The notes under the pieces were generated by a model, which saw only the letters and a program-made list of their open reading frames with translations, was not told the DNA's origin and did not search any database. Source: Balanoglossus misakiensis (taxonomy: Eukaryota > Hemichordata). From it: DNA of 64,000 bases. The stretch covers positions 12,710,001 through 12,774,000 of the forward strand of contig CM082579.2 in NCBI GenBank assembly GCA_040954595.2. Direction: 5' to 3'. Within the stretch, counting starts at the first letter, position 1. The number at the start of each line of letters is the position of its first letter. Made by a program: the position numbers and the translations under genes. This document shows, piece by piece, positions 1 through 11,201 of the stretch.

Positions 1-565
1 AGCTACCGCCCGGCCGTAGGCCGCCACGCTAATACGGCAAAGCAGCGTTCAGCGATAGCGTGCGCGTCCTGTGACCACAGTAACTGGATCGAACGCTAAA
101 AATCCAATGTTTTGTACACAGAGATTTTGTACCGTTCACGAAAATCCCTAAGGCTTTTTTCATAGGCCACGTACGCCAGTCAAATTTGACCTGCTTGTTG
201 AGAACGCACTTCCGCACAGTGTGACGGATCATTTTTTCGGTTTTCGTCGTGCTAAGAAGCGATACCGGTGGAAGAGTGCGTCCAAAAACACCCAAAATCG
301 ATGACTTTTTCAGGTGTGGTACGGGTATGCTGAAATCGTAGGATACAACGATAATATTCGAAAACAAAATCCGTCACGATCTTCCCTGGTTCAAGCAACT
401 AATGAATACGTATCAAGTTCGTTTTTGAGGTCACGGAATAAAAAGCCTTAGGCTTTTGAAATTTGACCTAGCTAATTTGCATATCAATGGCGTCAGGGGG
501 CGCGCGCTCACAATCGTGCAGATTTTCGACTAGTTACCAGCCCCTTGTTAGACTCTGAAAACGGC
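1..565. other. No gene recognised
   Basis: I see no coding region, RNA gene or clear repeat structure in this stretch. It may be flank or decayed sequence belonging to the DIRS-like remnant next to it, but nothing in it shows that directly. Confidence 0.5.
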
Positions 566-1055
566 TTAGTCCAAATCGGGGTGTAATGTCCTATAAAGGC
601 CCATAGCAACGAGCAAAAAGATCCCAGGGACCCATCTTAATGACAGCAACTGCCGTTTGGTACAGGGTGCTTTTGTTAGCCATAGAGGTAATGTCTTCAG
701 GAGTTCAGATAGCTTGTCGTTTGGCAATCTGATGATCATGTCGTTAGTGTCCAGTTCGATGCCGAGGAAAGTGATGACTGGTGAAGGTCCTTTGATCTTC
801 TCTTTTGCAATTGATACTCCGAGGTCGTCGCAGACAGAAACCATTTCGTTGGCTAATGGTTGGCACTTGTTTGAGTTTGGGGGCCTGCACCGAGGTAGTC
901 GTCCAGGTAGTGAAGTGGGTCTTTGGAACTTGCTCTGATGCAGATGATCCAGTGGATGGCTTCTGGTTGAAGAGATACGGTGCAGAGCGGAGGCCGAAAG
1001 TTACAACCCGTTTTGCCCTGTTGGTTGGCTTGTTGTAACGGTCACTCCACCACAT
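566..1055 (-). pseudogene. DIRS-like reverse transcriptase remnant
   Basis: This is a short, broken piece of a reverse transcriptase read on the minus strand. Two overlapping frames are needed. The upstream frame (to about 1050) carries FGLRSAPYLFN, a fingers/palm motif. A second frame then gives the catalytic block YLDDYLGAG (near 880-910). A downstream piece (566-844) carries FLGIELD and KRQLLSL, which follow the catalytic block in DIRS/tyrosine-recombinase retrotransposons. At least one frameshift separates the blocks, and no recombinase or RNase H domain is visible before the window ends. The FLGI-x-LD plus T/S-KRQLLSL pair favours DIRS-like elements over gypsy or LINEs; that assignment is from family knowledge, not a search. 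It is an inactive fragment. Confidence 0.65.
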
Positions 1056-1134
1056 GGTCGAGGTTAAAAATAGAACTTGGAGAGGTTTCAGTGTGACAAA
1101 GAAAGTAATACAATGTAGTAGGGTTATTTCTTAC

Positions 1135-1236
1135 CAAGATCCTCAAAATTTATTGTACTAAGATCTTGTGTTAGGTTGTGAGGATCTGATTCATGCTGTA
1201 TGAGTGATAGCACTGCTTCAACCTCTGTGTTTCTGC
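1135..1236 (-). other. Possible internal exon, unknown gene
   Basis: A 102-nt open block on the minus strand lies between a pyrimidine-containing acceptor ending AAAG (at 1237-1238) and a good donor (G|GTAAGAA, 1131-1135). It encodes an acidic peptide of about 34 residues containing EAVLSLIQHESD. I do not recognise the peptide and found no partner exon, so this may be chance. Confidence 0.25.
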
Positions 1237-2640
1237 CTTTACAGAGAAAGATGAAAATGACCTTTGTAACTATTGTAGAACTAAATTGGTTAAATGTACA
1301 CATACACATGACTGAAGATGCCAAACGTTACTAACACAAAATCCATACAGATGGCTCAAGAAGTCAATACATCACGGAGCTTAAAGGGGGCACTTCTCAA
1401 TAAAAGAACAATTTCATGATATTTGCTACTTTGTCACCGTCACTTTGTGTATTTTGTCTGCTAAACATGGCAATTGGGGTCGTTAGAGTCTACGCCAACT
1501 GTTTATTTTGCGCTGTTACTTTTCTCGGAGCACACTCAATATAAAATTGTCACGTATGCCGGTATGGTATGGTGGAATACATATAAACCTACTACACAAT
1601 GATGTCAGTAGGCTTACACACAGTTCCTCCACAAACATAACTAACATATCGGGAAAATCATCATAGATAGTAGAGCGATCGACTAGTGCCCCTGCTTCCA
1701 AGGAGAAAAACGTAACTGTAAGATAGTCACGTGACCATAACCCGCATCCTACAGCTAATCCCCTCATTCACACGTCTGAACAATATGACATTACCGACCG
1801 TCTTTCTTGAGGGACTGTTGCTCCCGAAAGTGTCTAATATGACACGTACGATGTATCCTAAATAGCGAAAAAGAAGAAAAAGCACAACAAGTGACAATTT
1901 CGAGGAATTTACTTGGAATTTGAAGTATCACAGAGAGGTGTTCATGAAGCCTAAAAGATGCCAACTGATACAGCCGGAACGCAGGTTGCTCTCATAGAGG
2001 GCGCGCATTAAGCAGAGGTCACGTGATAAATTTCAAAATGTCAGCCTTCAATCATGAAAACAACACCGTCAGAAATCAGGCCGTGTATCTTCGGATATCC
2101 TCGTGTGTTTTTTAAAACGACGATTTGATTGAGGAAAGTGGTCCTCCAACTGTATCGAGTTCAATTTTTGTGTCTTCATAAGGTCAGATAATTACGCTAG
2201 TAGTTTTTTACGAGATCGTAGTGTTGTTTGTTTAATCGTAAAAATTGCCATTTTCAATGTTTCGAGGCGAATATTTCGGTACACACACAAAAATGTGTTC
2301 GAACCCTAGATTGTTTACTTAGCTGTAATACTGGAAAATGTTACCTTCCTTGGAGCTTTTATAAAAATTTGCTGCACATCTTAGTGAACCATATACATTA
2401 TGTGTAAATGTAGGTCAAATGTTAGCCAAGTAGACCTTGCTTGTCTACATCGTGTAAGACAAAAAACATTACTGATCATGTAAGTATTACATCCTAACTT
2501 GCTAAATAAATGCTTGGATCATATTTTACATGCTGAATTATTGTCATAATTTCGTAATTTTGTTTCACAACACAGCATCCAGATAATGTTCATGTAATTT
2601 CCCAGTAATAGTATACTGTGCTGTACAATTTGAATATCAT
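1237..2640. other. Intergenic, A+T-rich, no gene recognised
   Basis: No supportable gene. The only item of note is a 27-nt sequence at 2357-2383 that recurs in the same orientation at 11812-11838, on the far side of the large gene at 2.7-11.2 kb. Confidence 0.5.
2357..2383 (+). repeat. 27-nt direct repeat, left copy
   Basis: The sequence TTTTATAAAAA, three variable bases, then GCTGCACATCTTA recurs at 11812-11838 with two mismatches. The two copies bracket the large Ubl-nuclease-CXC gene. Whether this is a functional boundary or part of a common dispersed repeat cannot be told from one locus. Confidence 0.5.
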
Positions 2641-2646
2641 TGTTGA

Positions 2647-2652
2647 TTTATT
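2647..2652 (-). promoter_or_regulatory. Polyadenylation signal AATAAA
   Basis: AATAAA on the minus strand lies about 50 nt beyond the stop codon at 2701. It is well placed to end the transcript of the CXC-terminated gene. Confidence 0.45.
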
Positions 2653-2700
2653 GATATATATCATATGAGCTTATACTATACAATCATGATCATTGCAACA

Positions 2701-3981
2701 TTATTCCTCAGGGTTCCAATCTGAGCTGCAGTCTATTTCAGATTCACCCAAAGTTTCCACAGACTGTTCATCGGCCACTTCCACATTACCAACTAATGAA
2801 TCTGTGTCATCATCAACAATTACATCCTCATTTCTGTCATAAGTAACCTCTTCAAAATTTTCATCATCTTCCTCAGCCTCGTCTAAAGCAATCAGATATT
2901 CATCACTTGTAGTATCTATTGTCATGGGCTTATTTGGTAGGTTTTCGCATGACAGACACTTACATCCAGGTCCACAAACATTTCCAGATTTCACACATTT
3001 GCAGCACCTGTTTACACATTTAGATTTTTTACATTTGCATCCAGTGGTCCAAAATTCAACATTTTTCTGAACCTTTTCAAAGTTCTCATTAGAGTCCCAA
3101 ATGACTTCTAATTTTCCATCCACTACTTTCCATCCAAACTCAGTTATGGGGGGTGTTTGTACATCATCTCCTTGTGCATTTGCCCATAGATGGGAAACCC
3201 AACATGACCTTATCCAGTGATATTTCAATGCCTCATTTGATGGTAAAAATCCAACTTCTGAATCTATCCTATCCCATATTCTATTTTGTATGTCATCAAG
3301 CCATTTGTGATGAATGTCCTCAGTTGTCAATTCGTCTCTGATGAATGATGCGAAATGTTGATCAGGTGTGTCATATCCAGGAAAAGCAGATGAATGTTTC
3401 CTGTAAAACACAGAGCCAACCAACCTATAAAAAGCCAATAACCCTTGATTCATTGAATCATGTGTATCACTAAGCATACCAGCCATGTGGTCATTTCCTC
3501 TTCCTGTTATAAATTTTGCATTCTTAAAAAATGCATCTAAGAAAGCCTTCTTGCCATAACCACGAAAGTAAGAAATATAGTCACACCCAGAGCAGATAAA
3601 TAAGGTTTGAAAAACTGTACCTAGCTCAGTTGGTGGTACTGAAGTCAATGAAAGGTCATGCTTCATACAGGTCAAAAGTGTTGGCATGTCAAGGTAAACA
3701 TTATCAAATGGTACTGCTCTCAACTGTATCAAAACATTCTTGTCAACAGTCTCTAGCAATGGCAAACCAATGTGATAAACATCAGTATCAGGAGAATAGA
3801 TAAGAATATTCTGAGCCTGTGATTGGAGTGCATGATACCATACTCTTGAGTCACTCTCTTCATGGTTTGATTTGTACAAAGAACTGATGGATATAACACC
3901 ATTTACATCCATTTGTTTAGCCTTGTCTGTGTCATCTCCATCAAAGCCACCAGCAGTGACAAGTTTCTGATTTCCAGAAAT
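2701..3981 (-). pseudogene. C-terminal part of Ubl-nuclease-CXC gene (XPG-I/PIN and CXC)
   Basis: This is the last ~427 codons of the large minus-strand gene, severed from the rest by the LINE at 3986-6032; the frame runs from 3981. Numbering from Met at 3912, HEESDSR (17-23) and SPDTDV (40-45) resemble the acidic metal-binding I-region of FEN/XPG-like nucleases. GCDY followed by G-x-GKKAF (109-124) resembles their G-[SC]-D-Y...G-x-G helix-hairpin region. Residues 292-322 form a dense cysteine cluster (CKCKKSKC...CCKC...CKC) of CXC/tesmin type, a DNA-binding zinc module in other proteins. The tail is very acidic. Related proteins are highly multicopy in aquatic invertebrates and fish and are mostly unnamed. 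This piece has no internal stop, so decay may be recent. Nuclease activity is inferred from motif order only. Confidence 0.7.
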
Positions 3982-3982
3982 G

Positions 3983-3985
<3 letters not shown>

Positions 3986-4020
<35 letters not shown>
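3986..4020 (+). repeat. (TAA)n microsatellite, LINE 3' tail
   Basis: About eleven TAA units directly abut the 3' end of the LINE and are best explained as its simple-repeat tail rather than an independent microsatellite. Confidence 0.85.
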
Positions 4021-4021
<1 letters not shown>

Positions 4022-4097
4022 TTATTTGTATAGCGTCAGTATCCACAAAAAAATGTGATCAATGACGCTTAAAGCAAAAGTACAATACAACAAATGG

Positions 4098-6032
4098 CTA
4101 AAAAACAGATTTAAAAAGTAAAGTTTTAACATTTGATTTAAAAACAGATAAGTCTGGTGCCTGGCGAATGGTGAGTGGAAGATTATTCCAAAGAATTGGA
4201 GCAGCAACAGTAAAAGCGCGATCACCATAACTCTTGGTGCGTGATCGAACAGGGCAGAGTTTGAACTGATCAGCTGACCTTAAATTGCGACATGGAACAT
4301 ATAGATTAGTCATGCTAGAAAGATAGATTGGACCAAGTTTATGAATGGATTTAAAAATGAGAACTAACATCTTAAAAACAATACGCTCTGTAACAGGTAG
4401 CCAGTGCAACTGATACAAAATTGGAGTGATGTGACAGGTGATTTTAGAACGAGTTACAATTCTAGCAGCAATATTCTGAACGCGTTGGATACGGTTGATT
4501 GAATACTTCGGGAGCCCAAATAAAAGTGAATTACATGAATCAATTCGAGACGTAATGAATGCATGAACTAATTGCTCTGTAGCTGAATGAGATAAATATT
4601 TGCGGATAAGCGCAATGCGACGTAAATGAAAAGTGGCAGAGCGGCAGATCTGTCCAATATGTGGCTTCATTGTCAGACAAGAGTCAAGGATCACTCCAAG
4701 GCTCTTAGCCTGACAATGGACGGGAATCAGAGAATCGCCAACACGAATTTCTGAAATCCCTCTAGCAGACAGATCACCCAAAATACCAGAGAAAATAACA
4801 AATTCAGTCTTATCATCGTTTAAGCACAAGAAGTTTTCAGACATCCAAAACCTAACATCAGAAATACAAAGTTCAAGATTTGAAACAGTTCTTGCTGCGT
4901 TGTCTTTACTAAAAGACATATAAAGTGAAGAGTCATCTGCATAAAAACTATAAAGACAACCATGACTTTGAACTAATTCACCTAATGGAGACGTGTACAT
5001 ATTGAAAAGTATGGGACCAAGAACTGATCCCTGTGGTACCCCAGTGTCGAGCGGATAAAAAGGTGATTGGGTGGAATTTACAAGTACACACTGACTACGA
5101 TTGGAAAGGTATGACTTAAACCACATGAGAACAGTATCTGAGAGACCGAAGCGGTCTCTTAAGCGATTGAGTAAAATGGTATGGTTCACAGTGTCAAATG
5201 CTGCGGAAAGATCGAGTAATACCAAGAAAACATCTCTTTTTTCATCAAGAGCAAGCAAAATGTCATTTGTTACTTTGAGGAGAGCAGTCTCAGTACTGTG
5301 TCCTGGCTTGTAAGCAGATTGCAAAGGCTCGTCCAATGAATGGTTGACAATGTGAGAAGTCAGTCTCTTGGCAACAATACGTTCCAGGATCTTCGACAAA
5401 AACGGCAGGTTGGATACAGGACGGAAATTTTTGAGAACTTCATGATCAAGAGATGGCTTTTTAAGTAGAGGTTTAACGATGGCTTCCTTGAAATGAGGAG
5501 GTACAGCACCATACTGCAGAGAGTTATTGAAGATTTCTGTGATATGTGGTAACAAAACTTGTAAAATGTCAGAATGTTTGAAGATCTTGGTAGGAATCGG
5601 ATCAAGGCGACAAGTAGATGAAGGCGATGCACGAATAACCTTGTCAATTTCATCAGCTGTTGTAGGCTCAAAGGCATTAAGGCGACAATCGGATTTCAAT
5701 TCAGTTTGTGGTTGTGAATGATGTCGAATGGAATTGCCCATATTTATAGTTAGTGATTTTACGCGATTAATGAAGAATTTTGCAAAACGATTTGCTAATT
5801 CCAGAGAATCATCATGTTTTGGTAGTACAGTGGATGTGTTATTGTGACCAAGCAGTCCCTTTACGACCTTGAATAATTGTTTTTGGTTACCTGAGCACTC
5901 GTCAACAAGGCCGACATAATGGTTCTTTTTAGCAGCATCCACAAGGCGAACGACGTCGGTCCGACAGGCCCTGTAAATCTGGCGATGTACTTCCAACCTA
6001 GATTTTCTCCACATTTTTTCTGCCTTGGCTTT
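4098..6032 (-). pseudogene. L2-like LINE reverse transcriptase, 5'-truncated
   Basis: About 644 codons of non-LTR reverse transcriptase, open to its natural stop. Visible blocks in order are FRPVSNLPFLSKILE, AYKPGHSTETAL, LLDLSAAFDTVNH, TGVPQGSVLGP and the catalytic FYADD, followed by thumb and C-terminal regions (VTRSKITCHITPILYQLHWLPV) typical of L2/CR1-clade LINEs. The N-terminal endonuclease is absent because the copy is 5'-truncated. The frame happens to be continuous with the interrupted host gene upstream, so the DNA shows one 939-codon chimeric ORF (host residues 1-295, LINE 296-939). That fusion is an accident of insertion. A complete RT domain in a truncated copy indicates a young insertion. 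Confidence 0.85.
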
Positions 6033-7175
6033 GTATGGCTTTGACAATGTCAACATGGTATCACATAGTAGGTTGACCAATAGCCGTTTGTGTGTACTCA
6101 CTCCTAGGAATTTTCTCCAATTTGTGGGAAGAACTTGCTCAAGCGTCAGTGTTTCAAATACTACATCACCCTCTTTACCTGTATCTCGCCTTGCCCTTTC
6201 GATATCTTTAGGACTAACTCCATGACGTTGAGGGTGATCAAAAACAATGTGTATTTCATTGATGCTTTGTTTACTGAAATATGGCTTCACCCACCTTCTA
6301 CATAGAAATGACACATAGTCTTTGAATGTGTGATGAAATGCAAGTGGTGTTGTGTTTATCAGAAACATTCCCTCTAAGATGACACATTCTGGGGAAAATG
6401 TTCTGGGCAATTCTGAATGAAAAGCAGATCTGCCTTTCAAGATTTTACCAACACTAACTTTTTGTCCTTTTTCTGGCAGACCATCTACAGTGGCTATAGC
6501 TCTTGGAAGTTGAATGAACTGACTGAGGTCATCTACTGGAACACCTGTAGCTTTGGAATATGATATCTTTTTGCGCAGAATTGAATTAACCAACTTTTGG
6601 TCTCTAATTTGCATCTGTTGTTTAATGACATTTGGTGGCTTTACAGCAAATGTTTTCAAGTTCTTGCGCCGAAGAGGTGGTAGCTTTGTATTTGGGGTGA
6701 AAAGTATCACACAGGAGATGTAATCTTCCATTGATTTTTTCCCCACAGCCCTGAATGTCAACAAGTCCTCTGCATCTTTAACATACAGTGTTTTGTTAGA
6801 GAAAAGATGAGTGAGACAGTCAGGAGAGTTAGCTGCAGTGTCAAAAAGAACCTCTGATGTTTTCAATTTGTCAATGTATGATCTTACATTCATTTCTGTG
6901 TTTCTCATTTCAGGCACTGACTCATGAATAGCTTAGGATTGTATTGCTCCATTAAATATTTGTTTTTTGACGTTCTTTTGTAGTATTGCTCTGTGTGGGA
7001 GATAGAACGTCAGCCTTGAAAGTGCTTCCCTTTCAGTTGAACGCATTGCATCTTTGACGTCTTTATTTATACACATCTCATGACATTCATCCAAAGCAAC
7101 ACACTTCCATTTTCTACCAGATAGACTGGCAGAAAAACCACCATTACAGAGATTGTTTATGACAGACTTTGGAAA
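6033..7175 (-). pseudogene. Ubl-nuclease-CXC gene, segment with XPG-N-like half
   Basis: This segment lies in the same frame as the block at 7176-9464 but is separated from it by an in-frame TGA (7176-7178) and carries an in-frame TAA (6933-6935). Before the TAA it has SGRKWKCVALDECHEMCINKD, seen between the zinc and nuclease parts of related proteins. From Met at 6917, residues 143-150 read VDGLPEKG and 222-229 read IHIVFDHP followed by basic residues, which resembles the N-region of FEN/XPG nucleases (VFD...K/R-rich). It is cut at residue 295 by the LINE. Two stops of different kind in ~380 codons indicate loss of function rather than recoding. Nuclease homology is my reading of motif order. 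Confidence 0.6.
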
Positions 7176-9464
7176 TCATTTTAGATCAGCAAGGTGTTGT
7201 GGTACAAGCCTGAGGTAATTCATTCTGTCAAAACTGTGAAATAACGGTGTCATTTCTTTCAGGGCAGCTGTACGTAACTGAAAATTCCTGTTCCTGATAG
7301 CAATGTACAATGCAATGTAGCTCATCATATCTTTGTGTAGGAATTCATGCCAGAATTTCCAGGTATTGCTATTGTCTGTCATCCTTTTTGCATATTTGTC
7401 AAAGTCCTCCTCAAGGCCTGAAATTTTAGATTTCAATTTTGCTCTTATGTCAGGAAAACAGGAAGGGTCATCAAGAAGACTGTAATGGTCAGGTTCACTC
7501 TGCATGCTAGAGACACATGCCTCATAAATTTCTGCCTCAGAAAGTGGACACAATTCATGACAGTCTCCTGATCTGTTTGTCAAGAACTTCTGAATTTCTA
7601 GTCTATAAATGGCTTCCCACACCTGCATAAGACATCTATGTGTTCTGTCAAAGTTAGTAGCTTGGATAACAGAAGTACCTGTTTTGCCAAAATGGAAAAG
7701 ATGTACAAGTTCTTTCAGTCCTGCATCAGCATATACTTTCATAATTACAGACTGAAAGTTTTTCAGTATGTGCCAACCTCCAGGATATGGCAAAAGCCAT
7801 AATAACTCCATTCCATACTGTTTCTTCAGTTTCAGCAAGTAATCGTATGTTTTGCCATATCCAACAACTACTAAGTAGTTGATGTACTTGCCTACACCAA
7901 ACTGAACATAAATCTTATTTAGGACAGCTTTCATGGTTTCAATGTTATCTGCAGGTAAGTCAAGTACATCAAGATAAACAACATTTGACACTTCTGTTTC
8001 ATCTGTTACAAACATAGATATTCTTTCTTTCAGACCAGGAATGTTCTTTTCTAGATTTTCCTGATGGAGAGCATGGTTTTCAAGGGTGTAGAGAAAGCAC
8101 TCTGACTGCAATTTTGTCAATTCTATTTTCTCCTCAGTTGAAACTTGGAAATCCTGAAGAGAAAGATTTGCAGAGAGACTATGTTGACTGCTTTCTTCAT
8201 CCATCCCTGTCAAAGTACTGTAGTAATTTTCAATGAGAACTGGAGCAATTGTGCGCTGGGAAGACTTTAATGTACTTACATTATTTGCCATCACTGTATA
8301 TGTTGGACAGAGAAGTTCATTGAATGAAGCGATAGTCTCACTTGCTATATTCATTTCTTTCCAGGAAGACAAGCTACTTTCTTCAGTAAGGACTGAAGTA
8401 CAATCAAAGTACAAACTTTCATTTAACAAGGGCATGTATACCTCTGTGCCCTCATGATACAGAAGTAAAAGATTTACTGGATCAGAGTTAGCTAGTATAT
8501 CAGCCCCATATTTGCAAACCTCAATGTACTGACCATCACTCTCCTTGTATATAGTTACCGGCTGGGATATGCAGAAACACAGTGATAAAATTTCTGGAAC
8601 ACCACAACCAGCACCTTTCCTGACTTCATAACATCTGTGTTCAAAATCAATATATTTATCACAGCTATTGCTTTTCAGGAGAAATGATTCATACTGAGAG
8701 GTGCTAAGACGTTCAACGTCTTCTTTGTTATTTTCGAGGTTATCAACAATTTCATTTCTAACTTTTAACATAAGTTTGTTTTCAAGAGTCAGTAATGCTG
8801 CTGATTTTGGTTTTCCAGACTCATTACGAACACAGTGTCTTAGAGAGTAATTTCCCTGTACTGCAAGAGCCCTACAGAAAGAATCATCATAAGTGGTTCG
8901 AACAACAGTCAAGTATTCACCCAAAGTAGTCTTTAGTGACATTCGTCGAAATTGTGTAATGTCTTCATCAGTGAGAGTTAGTGAAGGCTTGCTCTCTACT
9001 GCCTGAATAGAGGTTCCATTGAACCCTCTTCCCAGTTGATGAGATTTCACTGTAGCATACGAGCTAAGTTTATCAACATTATCGATGGAAACTGTAGTGA
9101 AACACTGATTGCTAAGTTGAGGTCCTTCCTTTATAGTCTTTTCACAAATGGCAACTTTATATCTTTGGAGACTATCTTTTGATGCAACAGCACCAAATCG
9201 ATTGAGAATTTTCAAACACTCTGATGATGAGTTGCTAAACTTATTTACAATATCAGCAAGTGCCATGTGTAAAGGAAAGTGACATTCTGGATTGTATGAA
9301 TACATTAAACATGACACAATGAATAGTCTTTTCATTACACGGCCAATGTGATAGCTTTGTGTTTTGTCATTCATGTTATGTGTGTAGCACTCATTCCATT
9401 CAAAAGAGTCAATTTCTCTCTGACTAAAGTAGCTACTCTCAGAATTATTCATCATTAATTTCAA
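7176..9464 (-). pseudogene. Ubl-nuclease-CXC gene, central segment
   Basis: A 762-codon open block forming the middle of the large gene. It has no catalytic motif I can name. The C-terminal third (WKFWHEFLHKDMMSYIAL, RTAALKEMTPLFHSFDR, YLRLVPQHLADL) is the most recognisable part and matches, from memory, a conserved stretch just upstream of the nuclease in unnamed multicopy proteins of corals, molluscs and fish. An in-frame TAG (9474-9476) separates it from the preceding block and a TGA (7176-7178) from the following one; 9464, 10520 and 6917 are all in the same phase, so these blocks were one ORF. It is not interrupted by introns as far as I can see, which fits a single-exon, polyprotein-like gene. 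Confidence 0.6.
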
Positions 9465-9473
9465 AATGAAATT

Positions 9474-10520
9474 CTAAACAAATGGATCAACATGATGTGA
9501 AATAAAGTCATTTAAGCATACTGTTGTAAGGTCAAGTTCACCTTTCTGTTCTGCTGTCACCAATTTCTCTGACATCTCCTTGATTTTTGATTTGAGAAAT
9601 TCACAAGATATTCGGAGATGTGCATGAATATCATGGCTTGAAATAGAGGCCATCAGAGAAGTATTCAGTGTTTGCAGAGACTGTGCATGTTTTTCATAAC
9701 TATGAAGTTTACTATTTTTTGCATGCAATGTAAAGAGCAAACAGTCCTCCAGAGATGAACCACAGTGCCTCAACAGTGTTCCAAGTTTTCTGTATGCAGG
9801 ATTGGAATATGACACCATGCAATCTCCAAATACACTCTGAAGTTTAACCATAAGCCACCTCATAGATTTTTTCAGTGAATCAAGTGTTTCACTTGACTTC
9901 CCATAATTATCCACATTTCTTTGCAATGTTGCCAAATACACATCATAAACCGTGGATAACATTACCACCCTATCCTCCTCAAACTCCTGAGCTACAGTTA
10001 GTACAGCAGATGCCACTGCATGATCTGATGCAGTGTGTATATCAATACACTTAACATCCCTGTAACTACTGTACAGAGACCTCATATGATCTTTTGATGC
10101 AGATTTCACTGTTTTCACATCATATTCTGCTCTTACATATTTAGAGGAGGCTATCCTGCATGACCCACAAATTGTGCTGTTTTTGTCCACACAGCCCCCA
10201 TCAAAATTAATATGATTTAGGTACTCTTTTGTCCATTCCAGGTCTATTATTTGCCTTTTCCTGGACTTTACTGGAATTAAAGTTGTACAAATTGCACAGG
10301 TAACTGGAATGTTACCTTTGACAAAATTATTAAGTACACAATAATGTTGATGGCATAGGGGCATACTTTCAGGTAAACCATCAAAACTGGCTGCCATCTT
10401 GTGGCAATTGAATAGTTGTTCATATGTGGCGATACTGCAGCCTTTATGATTAGCTGAGGAAGAACACAAACTGTAATTTGAGAGTTTCGCTTGCAGTCTG
10501 TGCAACTCTCTTACTATCAC
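9474..10520 (-). pseudogene. Ubl-nuclease-CXC gene, zinc-cluster segment
   Basis: A 348-codon block following the ubiquitin-like segment but in a different frame, so a 1-nt shift lies near 10500-10520. The first ~120 residues are rich in paired Cys and His (HKGCS, CHQHYC, CAIC, CGSCR), suggesting one or more zinc-binding folds. The remainder is helical-looking and not recognised. The block ends at an in-frame TAG and the same frame continues into the 7176-9464 block. Its place between a ubiquitin-like domain and a long nuclease-bearing region recalls multidomain ubiquitin-pathway proteins, but no RING signature with canonical spacing is evident, so I do not call a ligase. Confidence 0.55.
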
Positions 10521-11160
10521 TTTCCGTCTCTGGGTTTTTGAATTTGCGTGTCAATTTTCTGTCACAGCTGCTACAAATACAGTCTGTTTTGGATATAGGT
10601 GTATTTGATGATGATTTGAAATTTGTCAGTACATACTGAACAAGCTCTCCATCTTTTTTTGAACATAGATGATAATATCTTTTTTCGGAGTCACTTCCAC
10701 ATACAATACAGGGACCACACGATCTATTTGGATGAATTAAATCATGCAGTGGCTTTCCCCCACCATACCCACTAATATTAACAGACAAAGTACCATGTAG
10801 GCTGTGCTCAATCTGTCCATTGCTTATCAATGGTTTACCTCCAGAAATTAATCTATACATAGAGTTGTGAATGCCTAATTTCTCGGATAAAAAGTCATAG
10901 ATAAGAGTAGTGGGTATTACAGGTTTGGAAGTATCATACAAAAGAGTTGAATGATCAGGTAAACTCAGATGATATTGATAGATCCGAGTATTTTGGGAGA
11001 CAAAGGCAACCCGCAATAGAACCACAACTGCAACTGCTCCGAGCACAGTTAACAATGGGATACCAACCACTATTAAAATCACTGATAAAATTACCAAAAA
11101 CAACACAGTAACCTTCGAAAGTGGAAGGCAAATGCCAAGAAAACCCATAATAGATAGCAA
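10450..11160 (-). pseudogene. Ubl-nuclease-CXC gene, N-terminal ubiquitin-like segment
   Basis: Numbering from Met at 11160, residues ~59-135 resemble a ubiquitin fold: a strand (TRIYQYHLSL), a helix region (TTLIYDFLSEKLGI), then YRLISGGKPL, equivalent to the R-L-I-F-A-G-K-Q-L strand of ubiquitin, ending SVNISGYGGGKPL, where GG occupies the place of the ubiquitin LRGG tail. A Cys-rich part (148-199: CGPCIVC, CICSSC) follows. The frame is lost near 10500 where the next block takes over. The hydrophobic run at residues 5-53 looks unlike the rest and may be translated upstream or intronic sequence rather than a true membrane segment, so the real start may be nearer residue 55. Related multicopy proteins also begin with a Ubl, in my recollection. 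Confidence 0.6.
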
Positions 11161-11201
11161 GTCTTGAAAAAATCGAAATCGAAATCAGAATATACCCTAG
11201 A

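Larger units (their letters stand above)
3982..6036 (-). mobile_element. L2/CR1-type LINE, 5'-truncated, inserted in nuclease gene
   Basis: The element occupies 3986-6032, bounded on both sides by ATAC (minus strand; 3982-3985 and 6033-6036), a probable 4-bp target duplication. On the minus strand it ends in a TAA/ATT microsatellite (3986-4020) just after its 3' UTR, as L2/CR1-clade elements do. It begins inside the linker upstream of the reverse transcriptase, so its endonuclease and ORF1 are missing. The insertion splits the host coding frame between the XPG-N-like and XPG-I-like halves of the nuclease. Removing element plus one ATAC copy restores the host frame exactly, which shows the order of events. 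Confidence 0.85.

Noticed and set aside
4098-6917. A single 939-residue host-LINE fusion protein
   Set aside because: The junction coincides with the LINE 5' truncation point and a target duplication; the fusion is accidental.
6933-9476. Stop-codon recoding in the Ubl-nuclease-CXC gene
   Set aside because: The three in-frame stops are TAG, TGA and TAA, and a frameshift and a LINE are also present; decay explains all of it.
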